NCBI GenBank assembly: GCA_032821775.1
Contig: JAVLRN010000014.1
Location: 186,001 to 250,000, forward strand
Reading direction: 5' to 3'
Origin: Sanguinoderma infundibulare
Taxonomy: Eukaryota > Basidiomycota > Agaricomycetes > Polyporales > Polyporaceae
DNA: 64,000 bases
This document shows, piece after piece, positions 22,418 through 33,605 of the stretch. Position 1 is the stretch's first letter. Every line of letters begins with the position of its first letter. Under the pieces are notes generated by a model, which was not told where the DNA came from, did not search any database, and saw only the letters and a list, made by a program, of their open reading frames with translations. The translations under genes and the position numbers were made by a program.

Positions 22418-24288
22418 GATGGGCTGGGTGTTTGTCCGGAACCTGCTACCCTGGTGGGAGTGGTGAGGAAGGAGAGCGGCGAGGCTTCGCGACCTATAGC
22501 CCAGTGTCGAGAGGCTGACCAGCCCACCGGAGGCTAGCTCGGTTCGGCTCTCTGGGGATCGACAGTCAGCCGAACGAGCAAACGGATCGGATTCTTCATA
22601 GGGATCGTCCTTTTCAGAGAAAAACAGAACAGGAAATTAGCAGGAGTAGTGGAAGGCATGGTAGCGGGAGGGATGAGGGTGTGCGTACCTCAACACTGGG
22701 GATGGGGTGGATCCACCGGTTGCGTGAAGGGTGATATTTCCCAAGAGACTACATCATGCCTAGAATCCAGCTCGAATAAGCATCCATCAGTTGTTTGGAA
22801 ATCCCTGTAATCTGTAATCCAGTCGAAGTCACAGAATGCAGCAGGCGGTACTAACTAGGGCAGTTCCCTAATGTACATGTACGCCCGGCAACGCAAGCCA
22901 ACGTCGATTATTACCAGATTGTTCACGCGTGAGCGCGACTCGGCGTGATCTAGTTCAAGCCCCTCACGGACTTCGCGTACATACAGCATCAAGTATCCGC
23001 ACGATCTATCCTCGAAAGTCCTCTTAGTGGCGGTGCTATGGTCATGTTCAAAAGGAGTATTGGCTTACCGGCAACGTCCAAGCAGTTGCTGCTTCTGCCT
23101 CCACCCTTCATGTCGACAAATACATCCTGGAAGATGTTATCCGTTCTGAAGCAGGTGCATGTAGATCATGTCCCTCTTCCGACGCCCAGATTTGTCGAGC
23201 TGGTCTAGACGTGCGGATGCTTCGTCAGCCAAACTCACCCGCAGGCTCAGTGGTTGCAGACAGAATGACATTTACGACTTTATATCGACGCACCAGTTGA
23301 CGTGTCTCGAAATGTAGTCAGTTTTCGTTAGCTTGGCAAGTGAAGTTTGTGTCTGTGCGAGATCGTCATTGTTGACCCTTTGAATCTTAGAGGCCTGACT
23401 CACACCCAGTGCAATCATCTCCTGAGAACGCGTACACAAGCCAGTAATCTTGCACCCTCCCTCACGGTTGAAGACCACGTTTCACGAAGAGTTCTGTTTC
23501 TCGCGCATGCCAACCGTCGAGGTCAACGGAGCGAGGATTGTCGGGGCGTCGCAGGCTTTCGCTGACATCATCAACGTCGACTGATTCTGCGGCCGGTACA
23601 TACACGCGTACTAGGACGTTGTGGCTTGGAACAGGGTGTCCGTCAGAACGATGCAAATTGTGCGTGGGAACCAAGATCTCTTACCTGCGGCGCGAGTAAT
23701 GCAAAGACACTTTCGAATATGCTCTGAAAAAGACGAAAGCAGCGGTAAAGATGCAACACGGCAAGCACTCAGAAGTCAGCCCTGGTATATTGCATCCAAT
23801 GTTGTTCCGATCTCTTTACGGCGCCGACCAGGTAAGTGGTAAGTACTAGTGGGGTCATCGTCCGTAATGACGTGGTCGGCTCTGTGAATTTGGGAGCATC
23901 AGATGTTGCTCCTGTCAAGTTCTAGCAAATATACGACTAACCTCCAGCATTCTAACGCGGATCGGGCTGCGGCCAACATGGTGGAGGTGGACTCGGCGGT
24001 GGAGGCGCTGACAATCAACTCGGAGCTCCAAAACGGGATTGACGCCCATTACGTAACACAGTAACCGAACTCTGCCGATCGTCCCGAGGGCGGTGTCACT
24101 CAGCAGCAGCAGCCTCCTCTGCGAGTTCTTCGCAGGAATCGAGTCCATGGGCCGACTGACTGTCACTGACAGTACTCTCCGTCACAACATTTTCTGCTCT
24201 ATGCCACCCTCAAAATTACCCATGTGCATTTGGCAAAACGTACCACCATCACCATGTCTTCGAGTTGATTCTGTGCGTTCCAAAGCCT
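22418..24288. other. Upstream flank of kinase 1 with decayed coding-like remnant, conserved between units
   Basis: There is no intact gene. The region is colinear with 52596-54414 in unit C and partly with 43533-44730 in unit B. A coding-like remnant near 23750-24080 is seen best in unit C, where the frame reads KHPEVGPGVLHPMLFRSLYG followed by a GT-AG intron. It is broken by stops and I cannot name the source gene. Confidence 0.45.
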
Positions 24289-24293
24289 TCAAG
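24289..24293. repeat. Target-site duplication, left copy (TCAAG)
   Basis: TCAAG directly precedes the 5' LTR and recurs directly after the 3' LTR at 33978-33982. Five bp is the usual size for Ty1/copia insertions. Confidence 0.95.
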
Positions 24294-24665
24294 TGTTAGA
24301 TATCAAGCGCTGACGTGCGCCCGACGTTTACTGACAGCTTATCTCTTTCGGACCTTACTATACTCCATTAGTATACATATCATACCGCCTGATGCGCCAT
24401 TCCTATTCCTGTACATTCCGACGCTCCGCGCCCTGTCCTTACTCATATACTCGCTCCCCCCCCGCTCCGAGCACCTCAGTCTTTCTACTCCCGACTGAGG
24501 TGCGTTCCCCACGATACTTACGTCTTCACGCTCGTACTTACGTTTACCGCAGCTTGCTCGCTCGCGCTCGCATCAGGTATTTACACACCCAAATATATGA
24601 GTCTTTCTACTCCCGACTGAGCTTGCTCGCTCACGCTCGCATCAGTCGGCACTGTTCTTTCTACA
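24294..24665 (+). repeat. 5' LTR of the copia element
   Basis: 372 bp, TG...CA ends, identical to the 3' LTR except A at 24633 for G. It contains internal short repeats, including a C-run near 24460 and a block with CTTGCTCGCTCGCGCTCGC that occurs twice in slightly different forms. Confidence 0.96.
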
Positions 24666-24691
24666 GGTTATGAGCCCTGCTGCTCCCAACC

Positions 24692-25549
24692 ATGGCCGAC
24701 GTTCACAGGATCACCCCCGACCCCTCCTCCCAACCGGAATCCACCTCCATGGTGAAGATCCCCGCCCTCAAGGAAGATGGCTCGAATTGGGTCCTTTATA
24801 AGGCCCAGTTCTTGACCGTCGTCCAATCAAAGAGCCTCCGGCGGTACCTGGAGGGCCGGGAACACCAACCTGTCGCGCCCACGGCGCCTGGTGTCGACTC
24901 GGACGCCGACGAGCGATACGAGACAGCGCTCGACAAGTGGTATGGCAACCACGCGACCATCAAGACGCTTCTCCTTCAGACAGTCCCCGAGTCCCTCAAA
25001 CTCGACATCGTAACCAAGACACGCGCCGACGAGGCCTGGCAAGTCGTTACCTCCAAGTACGACAACCAAGGCGACTTCGTCCAGGTCAGCATCCTCACCT
25101 GCATGCAGCAGCTTCGCTGCGAGGAGGGAGTCGACCCCCGCCCGCTCCTCACGGAACTCGTGCGCCTCCGCGCTGAGTACGCGACTGCCGGCGGCGTGCT
25201 CTCGGACGACCAGTACAAGGTGTACATCCTCACCCTCCTCCCAAACAACTACCGCCCTGCCATCCATGCCCTCCAAGTCACCGCGCGGACCGCCGGCAAC
25301 ATCCTCACTCCCAACGACCTCCTTCAGAGCATCTCAGAGATCGCCCGCAACGAGCACGCGATGGACGCTGACTCCTCGAACGTCACCGCTATGGCGGCGC
25401 GCAGTGGCATCAAATGCTTCAACTGCAACAAGGAGGGGCACACCAAGGTGCAGTGCTGGAGCAAGGGCGGAGGAAGCGAGGGCCAGGGGCTGAGGCGATG
25501 GAAGAAGGGGAAAGGGAAGGGCACGGGCGGGGGCACATCCAACAGGTGA
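24692..25549 (+). CDS. Copia Gag polyprotein (285 aa)
   Basis: This is the Gag capsid protein of the retrotransposon, which forms particles packaging element RNA. The ATG at 24692 is in strong context (AACCATGG). The body resembles UBN2-type copia Gag, with LKEDGSNWVLYKAQFLTVV and TRADEAWQVVTSKYDNQGDF. A zinc knuckle, CFNCNKEGHTKVQC (CX2CX4HX4C), lies at residues 242-255, followed by a basic Lys/Gly tail. The TGA at 25547-25549 is in the same frame as the downstream protease and integrase, so it splits what copia elements usually encode as one Gag-Pol polyprotein. Gag itself looks undamaged. Confidence 0.9.
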   Translation: MADVHRITPDPSSQPESTSMVKIPALKEDGSNWVLYKAQFLTVVQSKSLRRYLEGREHQPVAPTAPGVDSDADERYETALDKWYGNHATIKTLLLQTVPESLKLDIVTKTRADEAWQVVTSKYDNQGDFVQVSILTCMQQLRCEEGVDPRPLLTELVRLRAEYATAGGVLSDDQYKVYILTLLPNNYRPAIHALQVTARTAGNILTPNDLLQSISEIARNEHAMDADSSNVTAMAARSGIKCFNCNKEGHTKVQCWSKGGGSEGQGLRRWKKGKGKGTGGGTSNR

Positions 25550-28510
25550 CCGGGAGAGAATGCGAATGTAGCACAAGGCAATGTAGCGGGTGCGTCGAAC
25601 AACAATGATACCCTTCATGCATACTCGTTTTGGGAGGCTTCCGCCTGCACCATCTCGACCGATTTTTCAAATGTTTCGGCGCACCGCCTGCTCCTCAATT
25701 GCTTCACCCGCCTTGCGGATTCCGGTGCATCTCGCCACTTCGATCCCTGCCGCGATAACTTTGTAACTTTCCGAGAAATCACCCCCATCCCCATCCAATC
25801 AGCAGACGGCCGCACGTTTCACGCAACTGGAGAGGGGGATGTTCGTATTGCTCAAGCCAGCAGTACTACACATTCGAACGACGAGTTTACTCTCCGTCGT
25901 GTACTCTACGCCCCCTCCATGCCCGTCGCCCTCATCTCTATTAGCTGCCTCATAAACTCTGGTTATCACGTCCGTTTCTCCCAGGACGGCTGCCTCATCA
26001 CCACCCCTGCCGGAAATCATCTCCGGCCGATCCCTGAACGCAAAGGACTCTACCCCCTCCACGGTGTTGAACCCGCCACGACCCCGCAGGCATCCGAAAC
26101 GGCCACCGCGACACTGTCTGACTTGGAGTTCCACCGTCGGATGGGGCACGCCTACCCCCCGACGCTGCACAAGATGATCGCTGAGGGCATCGTGACCGGC
26201 GTCGAGCTCGACGCGACCGCAGAGGTGCAATTTTGCGAAGTCTGTAAACAAGCAAAGCAGACCCGCGCACCTTTCCCGAAGGAACGCGCGAGCCCGCCGT
26301 CGACACGCTATGGTCAGCGTGTTCACTCAGATGTCTGGGGGAAGGCTCAGGTACGCACCTGGGATGGAAAGGATTACTTCATCACCTTTCTCGACGACCA
26401 CTCAGACGAGGCCGTCGTCACTCTTATGCGCAACAAGAGTGATGCGCTCGACCGCTATAGGTCATATGAAACGTGGGCGAAGGTGCACCGCGGTGCCACC
26501 TCAGTTGAGATGCTACAGAGCGACCGTGGCGGCGAGTACACTGGCCACGAGTTCACCGCACATCTCGAATCCGAAGGGACAGCCCGCCACCTCACCGTCC
26601 ACGACTCGCCGCAACAAAACGGCAAGGTGGAACGACTCAATCGAACGATGGTCGAGCACGCCCGTGCCCTCCTGTTCGACGCCCGCCTCCCTAAATTCCT
26701 CTGGGGTGAGGCGGTCCTCCACTCCACCTGGCTGCGCAACTGCACGATGACCAGGAACACACCTGGCTCCACGCCGCACGAAAAAGCAACCAGCGAGAAG
26801 CCAGACCTGTCTGGCCTGCCGCACTTCGGTGCATATGTTTGGGTCCTGCAAGACAATGCTGGTAAGCTCGACCCGAAGTCCAAATGTGGCCGGTGGGTGG
26901 GATTCGCTCCCGACAGTAAATGGCACAAGGTCTACTGGCCAGAGCGAACCCCCGGACAGCAGATTGTCTCCACCGAGCGGAATGTCGACTTCGAGCCTGA
27001 CGGCGGTGCTGTCGTCACCGTCCACGCTCAGGTCGAGGGGGAGAACTCACCTAGTGGCGCCCCGAGCGCATCCGCTTCCCCTTCGAATCCCTCAGCACCC
27101 GCCTCTACCCCTGGCCACGCCACACCACAAGCAAGTCATGATGTGGCCATGCCACACCATAACCTGCCAGCGTCCTCCACCACCTCGCCTCCCGACCCTC
27201 CTCCTGACCCCTCCTCGCCACCCAAGCCGTCGAGCAAGCCGCAAAAGTCGCCTAGCATCGTCCCAGAGCCATCGCCGGAGACCGCAGTGCAGACTGGTCG
27301 CCCGAAGCGAGTCCGCAAGCCAGCTGGCTGGATCCGTGACTTGCAGGCCGGAGTTGGAACCATGGGTGGGAGGGGCGCGCAGCGCATCCTGAAGTCGATC
27401 CTAGGCGGCTCGGCGCGTGTTGCAGTGCCCTCCGAGGGCCAGGAAGAGCTTGAGGGGAAGGAGCAGGGGGAGAGTGGTGGTAGAGAGGAAGGAACCGAGC
27501 CCCCGGGTGGCTACGTAGACGAGTCGACTGTTGACGCCGGTGCCTGCCTGAGCACGACCGTCCTCGTGCTTGCTGCTATGGGCTCGGACGATGAACCTTC
27601 CTACCGTGACGCAATGGTGGGACCTGAACGCGAGAAGTGGAGGGAGGCGATGACGGAAGAACTCGACCGCATCGCGAAGATGGATACATACGATTTGGTT
27701 GAGGCACCACCGGGTGCAAACATTATAGGCTCCGTCTGGGCACTTTGAAAGAAGTGAGACGAGCATAACGTGGTCACCAAGCTCAAGGCGTGGCTTTGTG
27801 CGCAAGGGTTTGCTCAGATCCCCGGCCTGGACTTCGACAAAACTGCCTCCCCAACCGCCTGACCATCATCCTTCCGCCTCGTCCTCACCCTCGCCACCGC
27901 CAATGACTGGGAGATCCATCAGATCGATTTCAAGAACACATACCTCAACGGCGACCTCGAGGAGACCATATACATGCGTCAACCACTTGGTTTTGAGGTC
28001 TCGGGCCCGACGCGCCTCGTCTGGTGCCTCAAGAAGGCACTCTACGGCCTCAAGCAGGCCGGCCTCCAGTGGTACCGCAAGGTTTGCGCTCTCATGGACG
28101 AGTTGGGCCTGTCGCGCAGCGCACATGATCCAGGAGTCTTTTACTACCTACAGGATGGCGCCGTGATCATCATCGTCATTCACATCGACGACTGTATCCT
28201 CGTCATCAATGGCACCTGACTCCTGCGTGCGCTCAAGGACCAGCTCCGCGCTTGCTACGAGATTGTCGACCTTGGGGAAGCCCACTGGCTCCTCGGCTTC
28301 GAGATCCGTCGCGACCGTGCCGCGCGGACCATCTCCCTCTCTCAGGCAGCATACATTGACACCATGCTCGTGCGCTTCAACATGTCTGACACGCACGCAC
28401 TCTCTCTTCCACTTGACCCTCATAGCAACCTCTTCGACTTTACCCTCGATGATGCAATTCGAGAAGAAATGCGACCTATCCCTTACGCCCAACTCGTGGG
28501 CTCCCTCATG
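25550..28510 (+). pseudogene. Copia Pol: protease, integrase and reverse transcriptase (with in-frame TGA stops)
   Basis: It continues in the Gag frame. The protease has LADSGASRHF (DSGAS active site). Next come a GAG-pre-integrase HHCC region (HRRMGH ... CEVCKQAK) and an integrase core with the catalytic acidic residues in HSDVWG, SDRGGEY and KVERLN. A Pro/Ser-rich linker follows, then reverse transcriptase (QIDFKNTYLNGDLEE, ALYGLKQAGLQWY, HIDDCILV). Stops are TGA at 27746, 27755, 27860 and 28217; no frameshift is seen over about 3 kb. The RT motif reads HIDDC where active copia elements usually have YVDD. The frame is cut at 28510 by the nested element and resumes with RNase H near 32966. 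Confidence 0.9.
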
Positions 28511-29062
28511 CTCTGGAAAAACCTTCCCAAGCTACTTTGGTGAAAGTACCACTAAAAAGTAGAAATTAGTGCCATTAGAAAAGCATTAGTGAGTTAGGGA
28601 AAATTAGCCTAAGATTCTATAGGTCCCCCTTTTCCTTCATTCTATTTTAGAAGGATTAGGGATAAAGTAGCACTACTGGCCCTAATCCTTCCCTAACCCT
28701 TCCCTAACCCTTCCCTACAGTAGTGCTAATTTTTTCCTAATCCTTCCTAATGGTTGCTAATCCAGGACTACAGGTTCAGTATCTCAGAGATTTGCTGGGC
28801 TGTCCAAAACTTGCGCACACCATAGAAGATAGACATGAAAGTGTATATTGAGCATAACTAATACACACACACTGTAGCTACAGACAAGCCGACCATCCAC
28901 TTCCCAGATCTACAATTTTGAATTCACTAAGGTGAAGAGACGCCACTGGCGATGAAGTACATAACAGCCACATTGAGGATCACCTGTAGAAGTATCAGAA
29001 TATGTACAGGCTGGCGGACACAGCGAACTCACATCAGAACCACATGAGGCAAGGCAGAGCCA

Positions 29063-29077
29063 CCCCCCCCCCCCCCC
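29063..29077. repeat. Poly-C tract
   Basis: Fifteen consecutive C residues inside the nested element. It is prone to length error in sequencing. Confidence 0.9.
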
Positions 29078-29409
29078 ATGGTGAGGTAAATCACGTTGAT
29101 GGACAACCTGACCAGCACAACAGCAGATGCACTGTGAGCGCATTTGCACAGAGTCAGCATGCACAGAAAGAGGTGCCACACAAAGAGCAGGGTGAGAAGC
29201 ACATTGACAAACCTGTGACAAAAACCTTGAGAACCAACCCCAGAAGGCACGAGAGCCAAGGCAAGGAGACATGGAGAGATCCTTGTGAGTGTTGGGGGCA
29301 AGAAGCGGGCTGCATGGAGGCTGAGGAGATGGCGAGGAAGCAGAAGCACAGGTGGCGGCAGAGACGGCAGGCAGCGGAGAAGGTGGTGGGAGGACGGGGG
29401 GTGTCAGGA

Positions 29410-29870
29410 CGGCCATGACCGTCGAGAAGCGCCTTCTTGAGGGCGTCGATCTCCTGGTGCAGGGCCACATTTTCACTCTTCATGCTGCCGAGTTCGGTGC
29501 GGATCGCATCGATGAGCCGGTCACATTCTGCAATATCGCCCTCGAGCGTGGAGATGTACTCTAGAACACGATGTCAGCCACTGAACTCTAAATTCGCAGC
29601 ATACCAGGACAAAGATGGGGACGAGAGCATTTTTGCGGACAGCGCCTCTGGACAGAAACCATTCGTGGCGCATATCATCAAACCCTGATCATGGTTTCAA
29701 CATACGCATACATCGTGCAGCACCAGCTCGAGAGCACGTGAGTGAGACAGGGCAACGGAGAGAGAAACGCACCCTTGCGACGGATGCACAAGTTGCACGT
29801 GCTAATCTTGTTATGGAGCTGCCGTTTCTCCCTGGAGGACACCTTCTTGTACTCCTTGGGCAACGGCCAC
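29410..29870 (-). pseudogene. Captured bZIP transcription-factor fragment
   Basis: Minus strand: PLPKEYKKVSSREKRQ opens a bZIP basic region. It continues NKISTCNLCIRRK, where the DNA-contact consensus (N, A and R positions) is partly lost, so it is degraded. After an intron-like gap comes a leucine-zipper-like coiled coil (EYISTLEGDIAECD, DALKKALLDG) near 29413-29561. The exon/intron order is kept, so it was captured from genomic DNA rather than cDNA. No intact start, upstream exons or stop can be assembled. Confidence 0.72.
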
Positions 29871-30234
29871 CAGTCGTCGGGGTCGCTCGAGGTCGTGGCG
29901 AGTATGTTGGCGGGCGACTCCTTTTCGATGCCGGCAATGCGCTTGACGATGCCGCTGTCGCAACAGTGCCCTTGCGGCTGCCCTTGCCCTTGCCGCCGAC
30001 TTTGATGGAATGTGGTCCTCGGGGATCGTTTGCAGGTCGTTGTCATCGCCTTCTTCCTCCTCGTCAAAGTTGCTCGCCACCTTGGAGGCTGCGGGGGTGT
30101 GCATGAGGTGGGGATCGATGCTGGGAGAGTCCGCCGGGGCAGAGCCGGAGCCGGAGCCGGAAACTGAGGACTTGGGGCTGGACTTGGGGCGTAGGATGTG
30201 AGGAAGCCATAGCGAGAGGGGACAAGCGAGCTAC

Positions 30235-30660
30235 AGTCAGTGGGGGTGCCAACTGGCACGGAGGAGGGGAGCTGGCCATGGGAGGCATTGAGACAGGCCC
30301 AGATGAGGTTCTTGCCCCCTGGTTGGGCGACGAGGGGCTGGCGCTTTGTGGTGGTGAAGGTGTATACGAGACCAGTCTTGGACACGACGAGGAGGAGGAC
30401 TTGAGTGCCGGTGAGGAGGCGAGGGGGGAGAGCGAGGGATGAGGACAGGATGTGCAGGATGGGCATCGACGATCTTCATGTGGCCGGCCTTGTTGTCCGT
30501 CGTTGGGTTGTCCTCATCGTCGTCATCGTCCTGGCCGCTCTTGCTGGGATCGGGGTCTTGGACGAAGCCATCGTCGTTGGAGATGAGGCCCTCGCGGATG
30601 GTCTTGAGACTCTCACCTCTGGTGTCCACCTCGATGCCAAGACTGATCTCGTCGAATGAC
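30235..30660 (-). pseudogene. Captured MADS-box (SRF/MCM1-like) fragment
   Basis: Minus strand: an acidic stretch (SGQDDDDDEDNPTTDNKAG) is followed, in a shifted frame, by TGTQVLLLVVSKTGLVYTF and QPLVAQPGGKNLIWACLN. This matches the beta-sheet half and C-terminal flank of SRF-type MADS domains. The helix that contacts DNA, normally between these parts, is missing or scrambled. It lies directly beside the bZIP fragment on the same strand. Confidence 0.68.
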
Positions 30661-31020
30661 TCGAGCAGCTCTCCTGCGAAGGTAGCGGGAGCGACCACGT
30701 GAAGTTGAAGCTCGGGGCGCAGCAGGGATGGTGAAGACGGAGGTTGCTGAATGGGTAGGTGAGAAGCACGAGGAGAGATGCGACGTGGCAAGTGAAGGGG
30801 GAGGCCGAAGTCTTAGACACTCGATTCGGTGGCACGTCGCCGAATCAAGCGTCTAAGACTGATGCTAGTCCTTGCCCATCCACTCGTCCGTTATTCGTCC
30901 ACTCGTTCTCGTCCATCTGCTTGCGCATCGTGGGGAGGACCCACGGGAGGGAATTCTCGACAAGCCTCGTGCCCTTCATATTCATTTCCCTCCTCTGCCC
31001 TTCGACATCCCCGCCCGCCA

Positions 31021-31375
31021 TGTCAGCAGACCTCTATCCTCAGTCTGCCTATGCCTCCCGCCCATCCTATCCCGCCCGCGCAGTCCAGCCATACTCGCTC
31101 TCCACTCCCTCCTCCATCGTCTACCTGCCCCAGCTCCTTCCCTCTCAGCAGTCCATCCCAGAGGGCCAGTCCGCCGACGCGTCCTCCTAGCCCTCCCCTC
31201 GCCCAAGCAGGACGACGCCTCTCCAACAAATTCAGATGACATGCCACAGCAGCAACCCCCGAAGCCACAAGCTACGTTCCTCACAAAGCTCTATGTGTAT
31301 GTCCGCCCGACGCGTCTCTTCCTTGCACCGTCGTGCTAATGACGTGTTCAGCCTCCTCGACGAGCTGCGGGGCAG
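31021..31375 (+). pseudogene. Captured heat-shock-factor-like N-terminal fragment (probable)
   Basis: Plus strand: an ATG at 31021 opens MSADLYPQSAYASRPSY. After a frame change comes DDMPQQQPPKPQATFLTKLY, ending at a GT donor near 31295, with an acceptor near 31350 before a short LLDEL. PKPQATFLTKLYALLE is how HSF-type domains begin in fungi. Only the first residues of the DNA-binding domain are present. Moderate confidence. Confidence 0.5.
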
Positions 31376-31500
31376 CCGCTCCTCGGTGCTTGGCCTGGCG
31401 ACGTTGTCTTCCCTGCCTTCACCAACAGGCTCCGAGCCCTCGCTTGTGCACCACAGCTGTCTCGCTCGCAAGCTACCTTCGCTCCCTACTCCAAGTGCGG

Positions 31501-32010
31501 CATGTCTCTTCGGTTCCAGTCGCTCTGCCTCCTCTCTCTCTTGGTCGGGGCTGCCCTCGCGGCCCCAATGGTGGTCGAGAAACGCTTGTCTCCGCAGGTG
31601 CAACTCGATGATGGAACTTTCATGGGCACTTCAGATGGCACGACGACCCAGTTCCTAGGCATTCCGTTCGCAAAGCCACCGTACGTCGTTTCCTACTCTT
31701 CTCGCATGCTTTCATCACGCCCTCATCCTTTCGCATAGGACCGGAAACCTTCGGTTCAGTCTGCCGGTGCTTGTCAATGCATACAATGGGACCTATACTG
31801 CGACAAGTTTTGGTCCCGCATGTCCGCAGCAAGTGTTCGCCTTTCCAGGGATCCCTGGCCTGGCGGGGGACGTGCTCGACTTCCTCGTGAATGATATTTA
31901 TGACCTGATCACTCCCTCATCTGAGGATTGTGAGTTCACCATGGTTCGGCTGTGCTGCCTCTCGCTCTGACATCTTTGGCTTTGGAAGGTCTCTCGCTGA
32001 ACATCATCGT
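31501..32010 (+). pseudogene. Captured type-B carboxylesterase N-terminal fragment
   Basis: Plus strand: MSLRFQSLCLLSLLVGAA is a good secretion signal. It is followed by VQLDDGTFMGTSDG, TTQFLGIPFAKPP and, after an intron, GNLRFSLPV and SFGPACPQQ. SSED then joins across another intron to CLSLNIIVPAG. These are the classic N-terminal motifs of type-B carboxylesterases/lipases, up to the EDCLxLN block. The catalytic Ser motif and the rest are absent. Introns are retained, again pointing to capture of genomic DNA. Confidence 0.78.
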
Positions 32011-32089
32011 GCCGGCCGGCATGTTGTGTACCTCCTCGCCTTCCTAAGCCATGCAAGAACAACCCGGAGGTCCCCCAGATCCCCCCACT

Positions 32090-32594
32090 GCGTTCAGCCA
32101 TCGGTATGGGTCCCGTCCCCTATTCTATACCTGCAGGTGATTTATCACCATACAAAGGTGGTCGTGCACACGGGTTTTCTGCCCCTGGATCCTTCACACC
32201 GCTCAACCAACCTGGTGCTGCTGGCTGGGGTGCTAGCTACCCCTGGTCTACTCTGCCATGGCTGTACTCTGAGCACCCATCTCAACGTCTGTCAACATCT
32301 CTCCACCCTGCAGAGGACCACACAGGTGCGGGCGGGATCCCTCATGTGCGCACCCTGATCCAGCTCCCTTCCGTTGACAACTACAACTTTAACCCCGCAC
32401 AGGGCAACTTTGCTTACGCAGTCAGCGAACAGAGCCGAAACATTGGCATGTACGGTGTTCCTGTGTGTCCCTCAATGAGCATGTCGTTGTTGAGTGGGCC
32501 TCTGCCACACTGTGCTTGTTCTCCCTCTCCCCTTGCCTCGCAGCATGGGCATAGAAGTCTCAGCTCGCATTCTTGCTTACCTCAATATCTGTAG
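32090..32594 (+). other. Open frame of unknown origin inside the nested element
   Basis: An open frame reads GPVPYSIPAGDLSPYKGG and LPSVDNYNFNPAQGNFAY, suggesting another captured exon. I do not recognise the family. It follows the carboxylesterase piece without a clear splice link. Confidence 0.4.
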
Positions 32595-32965
32595 TTTATG
32601 CATGTTGTAGTGCATGTTTGTCGCTGTCATTACATAGTGTGGCATATAATGACATTCCTTGCTGTTGTTTGTGCTGTGAATGATGCAGAATGTGATGTCA
32701 AAGCACCCAATCATACAAGAATGTCTTGATTATCCCAATACATGAAAATAGGTTTAAAGTAGTGCAAAAGTAGTACTAATTAGTACAACTGCTGTTCCTG
32801 TCCATCTAATAGTGCATATCATTACTATTCTAAAGATCCCTCTGTATATTAGTCCAAATTAGATGCAATTAGTTCAAATTAGTTCAAATTAGATTGGCAA
32901 TACCTCTATTAGGTCATAGTTGTAGTGAATACATCAAATTAGCTTGGGAGGGTTTTCCTGATGTG

Positions 32966-33598
32966 TACGCAGTGACTGGCACTCGCCCCGACGTTGCCTT
33001 CGTCGTATCAACTCTCGCCCGCTTCATGGCCGACCCTGCTCCGCTCCACTGGGAAGCCGCGAAGTGCGTACTGCGCTACCTCAAGGGGACCCGCGATCAC
33101 GTCCTCTCTTTTGGCTCGACGTCCGACGGCTTACTGGGTTACTCGGACGCCAATTTTGCCTCCCAGGCACACCGGCATTCGATTACCGGCTACGCCTTCC
33201 TCTTCCACGGCGGCGCAATCAGCTGGCGCTCCTCGAAACAGCCTATCCTCGCGCTATCCACCCCCGAAGCCGAGTATATTGCCGCTTCCGAAGCCGCGCG
33301 CGAGGCTGTCTGGCTTCGCAGCCTCCTCGCAGAACTCACCGCGCCCCCATCAATTCCCATGCCGCTCCTCTGTGACAACCGGAGCGCCCTCGACGTTATC
33401 AAGAACGCTGATGTCTTCCACACTCGCACGAAACACATCGACATTCGCTTCCATCATATTCGCGAACTTGTCAACCGGAAGATTCTCGAACCCCACTGGT
33501 GCCCCACTAATGATATGGCCGCAGACCTCCTCACCAAAGCGCTGCCACGCGCGAAGGTCCAGGCTCTGTCGCACCTGCTGGGGCTCCGTCAGCCTTGA
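32966..33598 (+). pseudogene. Copia RNase H domain (3' end of Pol, separated by nested element)
   Basis: This resumes the copia Pol immediately after the nested insertion with YAVTGTRPDVAFVVSTLARF. Conserved RNase H blocks are present: GYSDANFASQAHRHSITGY, ALSTPEAEYIAASEA, LCDNRSALDVIKN and RTKHIDIRFHHIRE, ending at the stop at 33596-33598. The domain has no internal stop, but it is cut off from RT by 4.45 kb, so no working polyprotein is made. Confidence 0.9.
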
Positions 33599-33605
33599 GG
33601 GGGAG

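Larger units (their letters stand above)
13737..24293 (+). repeat. Segmental duplication unit A (TMEM184 3' part, HET1, kinase 1, flank)
   Basis: Sequence from the middle of the third TMEM184 exon through HET1, kinase 1 and the downstream non-coding flank is highly similar to unit C (44776-54721). The HET to kinase portion is also similar to unit B. The unit continues after the copia element at 33978 to about 34325, matching 54420-54721. Order and strand are the same in every unit. Confidence 0.88.
28511..32963. mobile_element. Nested non-autonomous TIR element carrying host gene fragments
   Basis: The copia RT frame stops being copia after CTCATG at 28510 and resumes at TACGCAGTGAC at 32966. 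The ends are imperfect inverted repeats of about 31 bp: the left end contains GGAAAAACCTTCCCAAGCTA, and the complement of the right end contains GGAAAACCCTCCCAAGCTA. A 2-bp duplication (TG) fits both junctions. Subterminal regions (28550-28770, 32750-32920) are AT-rich with many short repeats such as ATTAGT and CCCTAACCCTTCC. There is no transposase. The interior holds pieces of several host genes, annotated separately. I cannot assign the superfamily. Confidence 0.8.

Noticed and set aside
23347..23565. 73-codon plus-strand frame, also present at 53445-53720
   Set aside because: Conserved only because the flank is duplicated; length differs through stops and there is no domain or splice context.
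24694..28220. UGA recoding (selenocysteine or codon reassignment) to explain the five TGA stops in copia
   Set aside because: Host genes in the window end normally at TGA, for example PEX19 and both peroxiredoxins, so TGA is a true stop. Nonsense mutation is the simpler reading.
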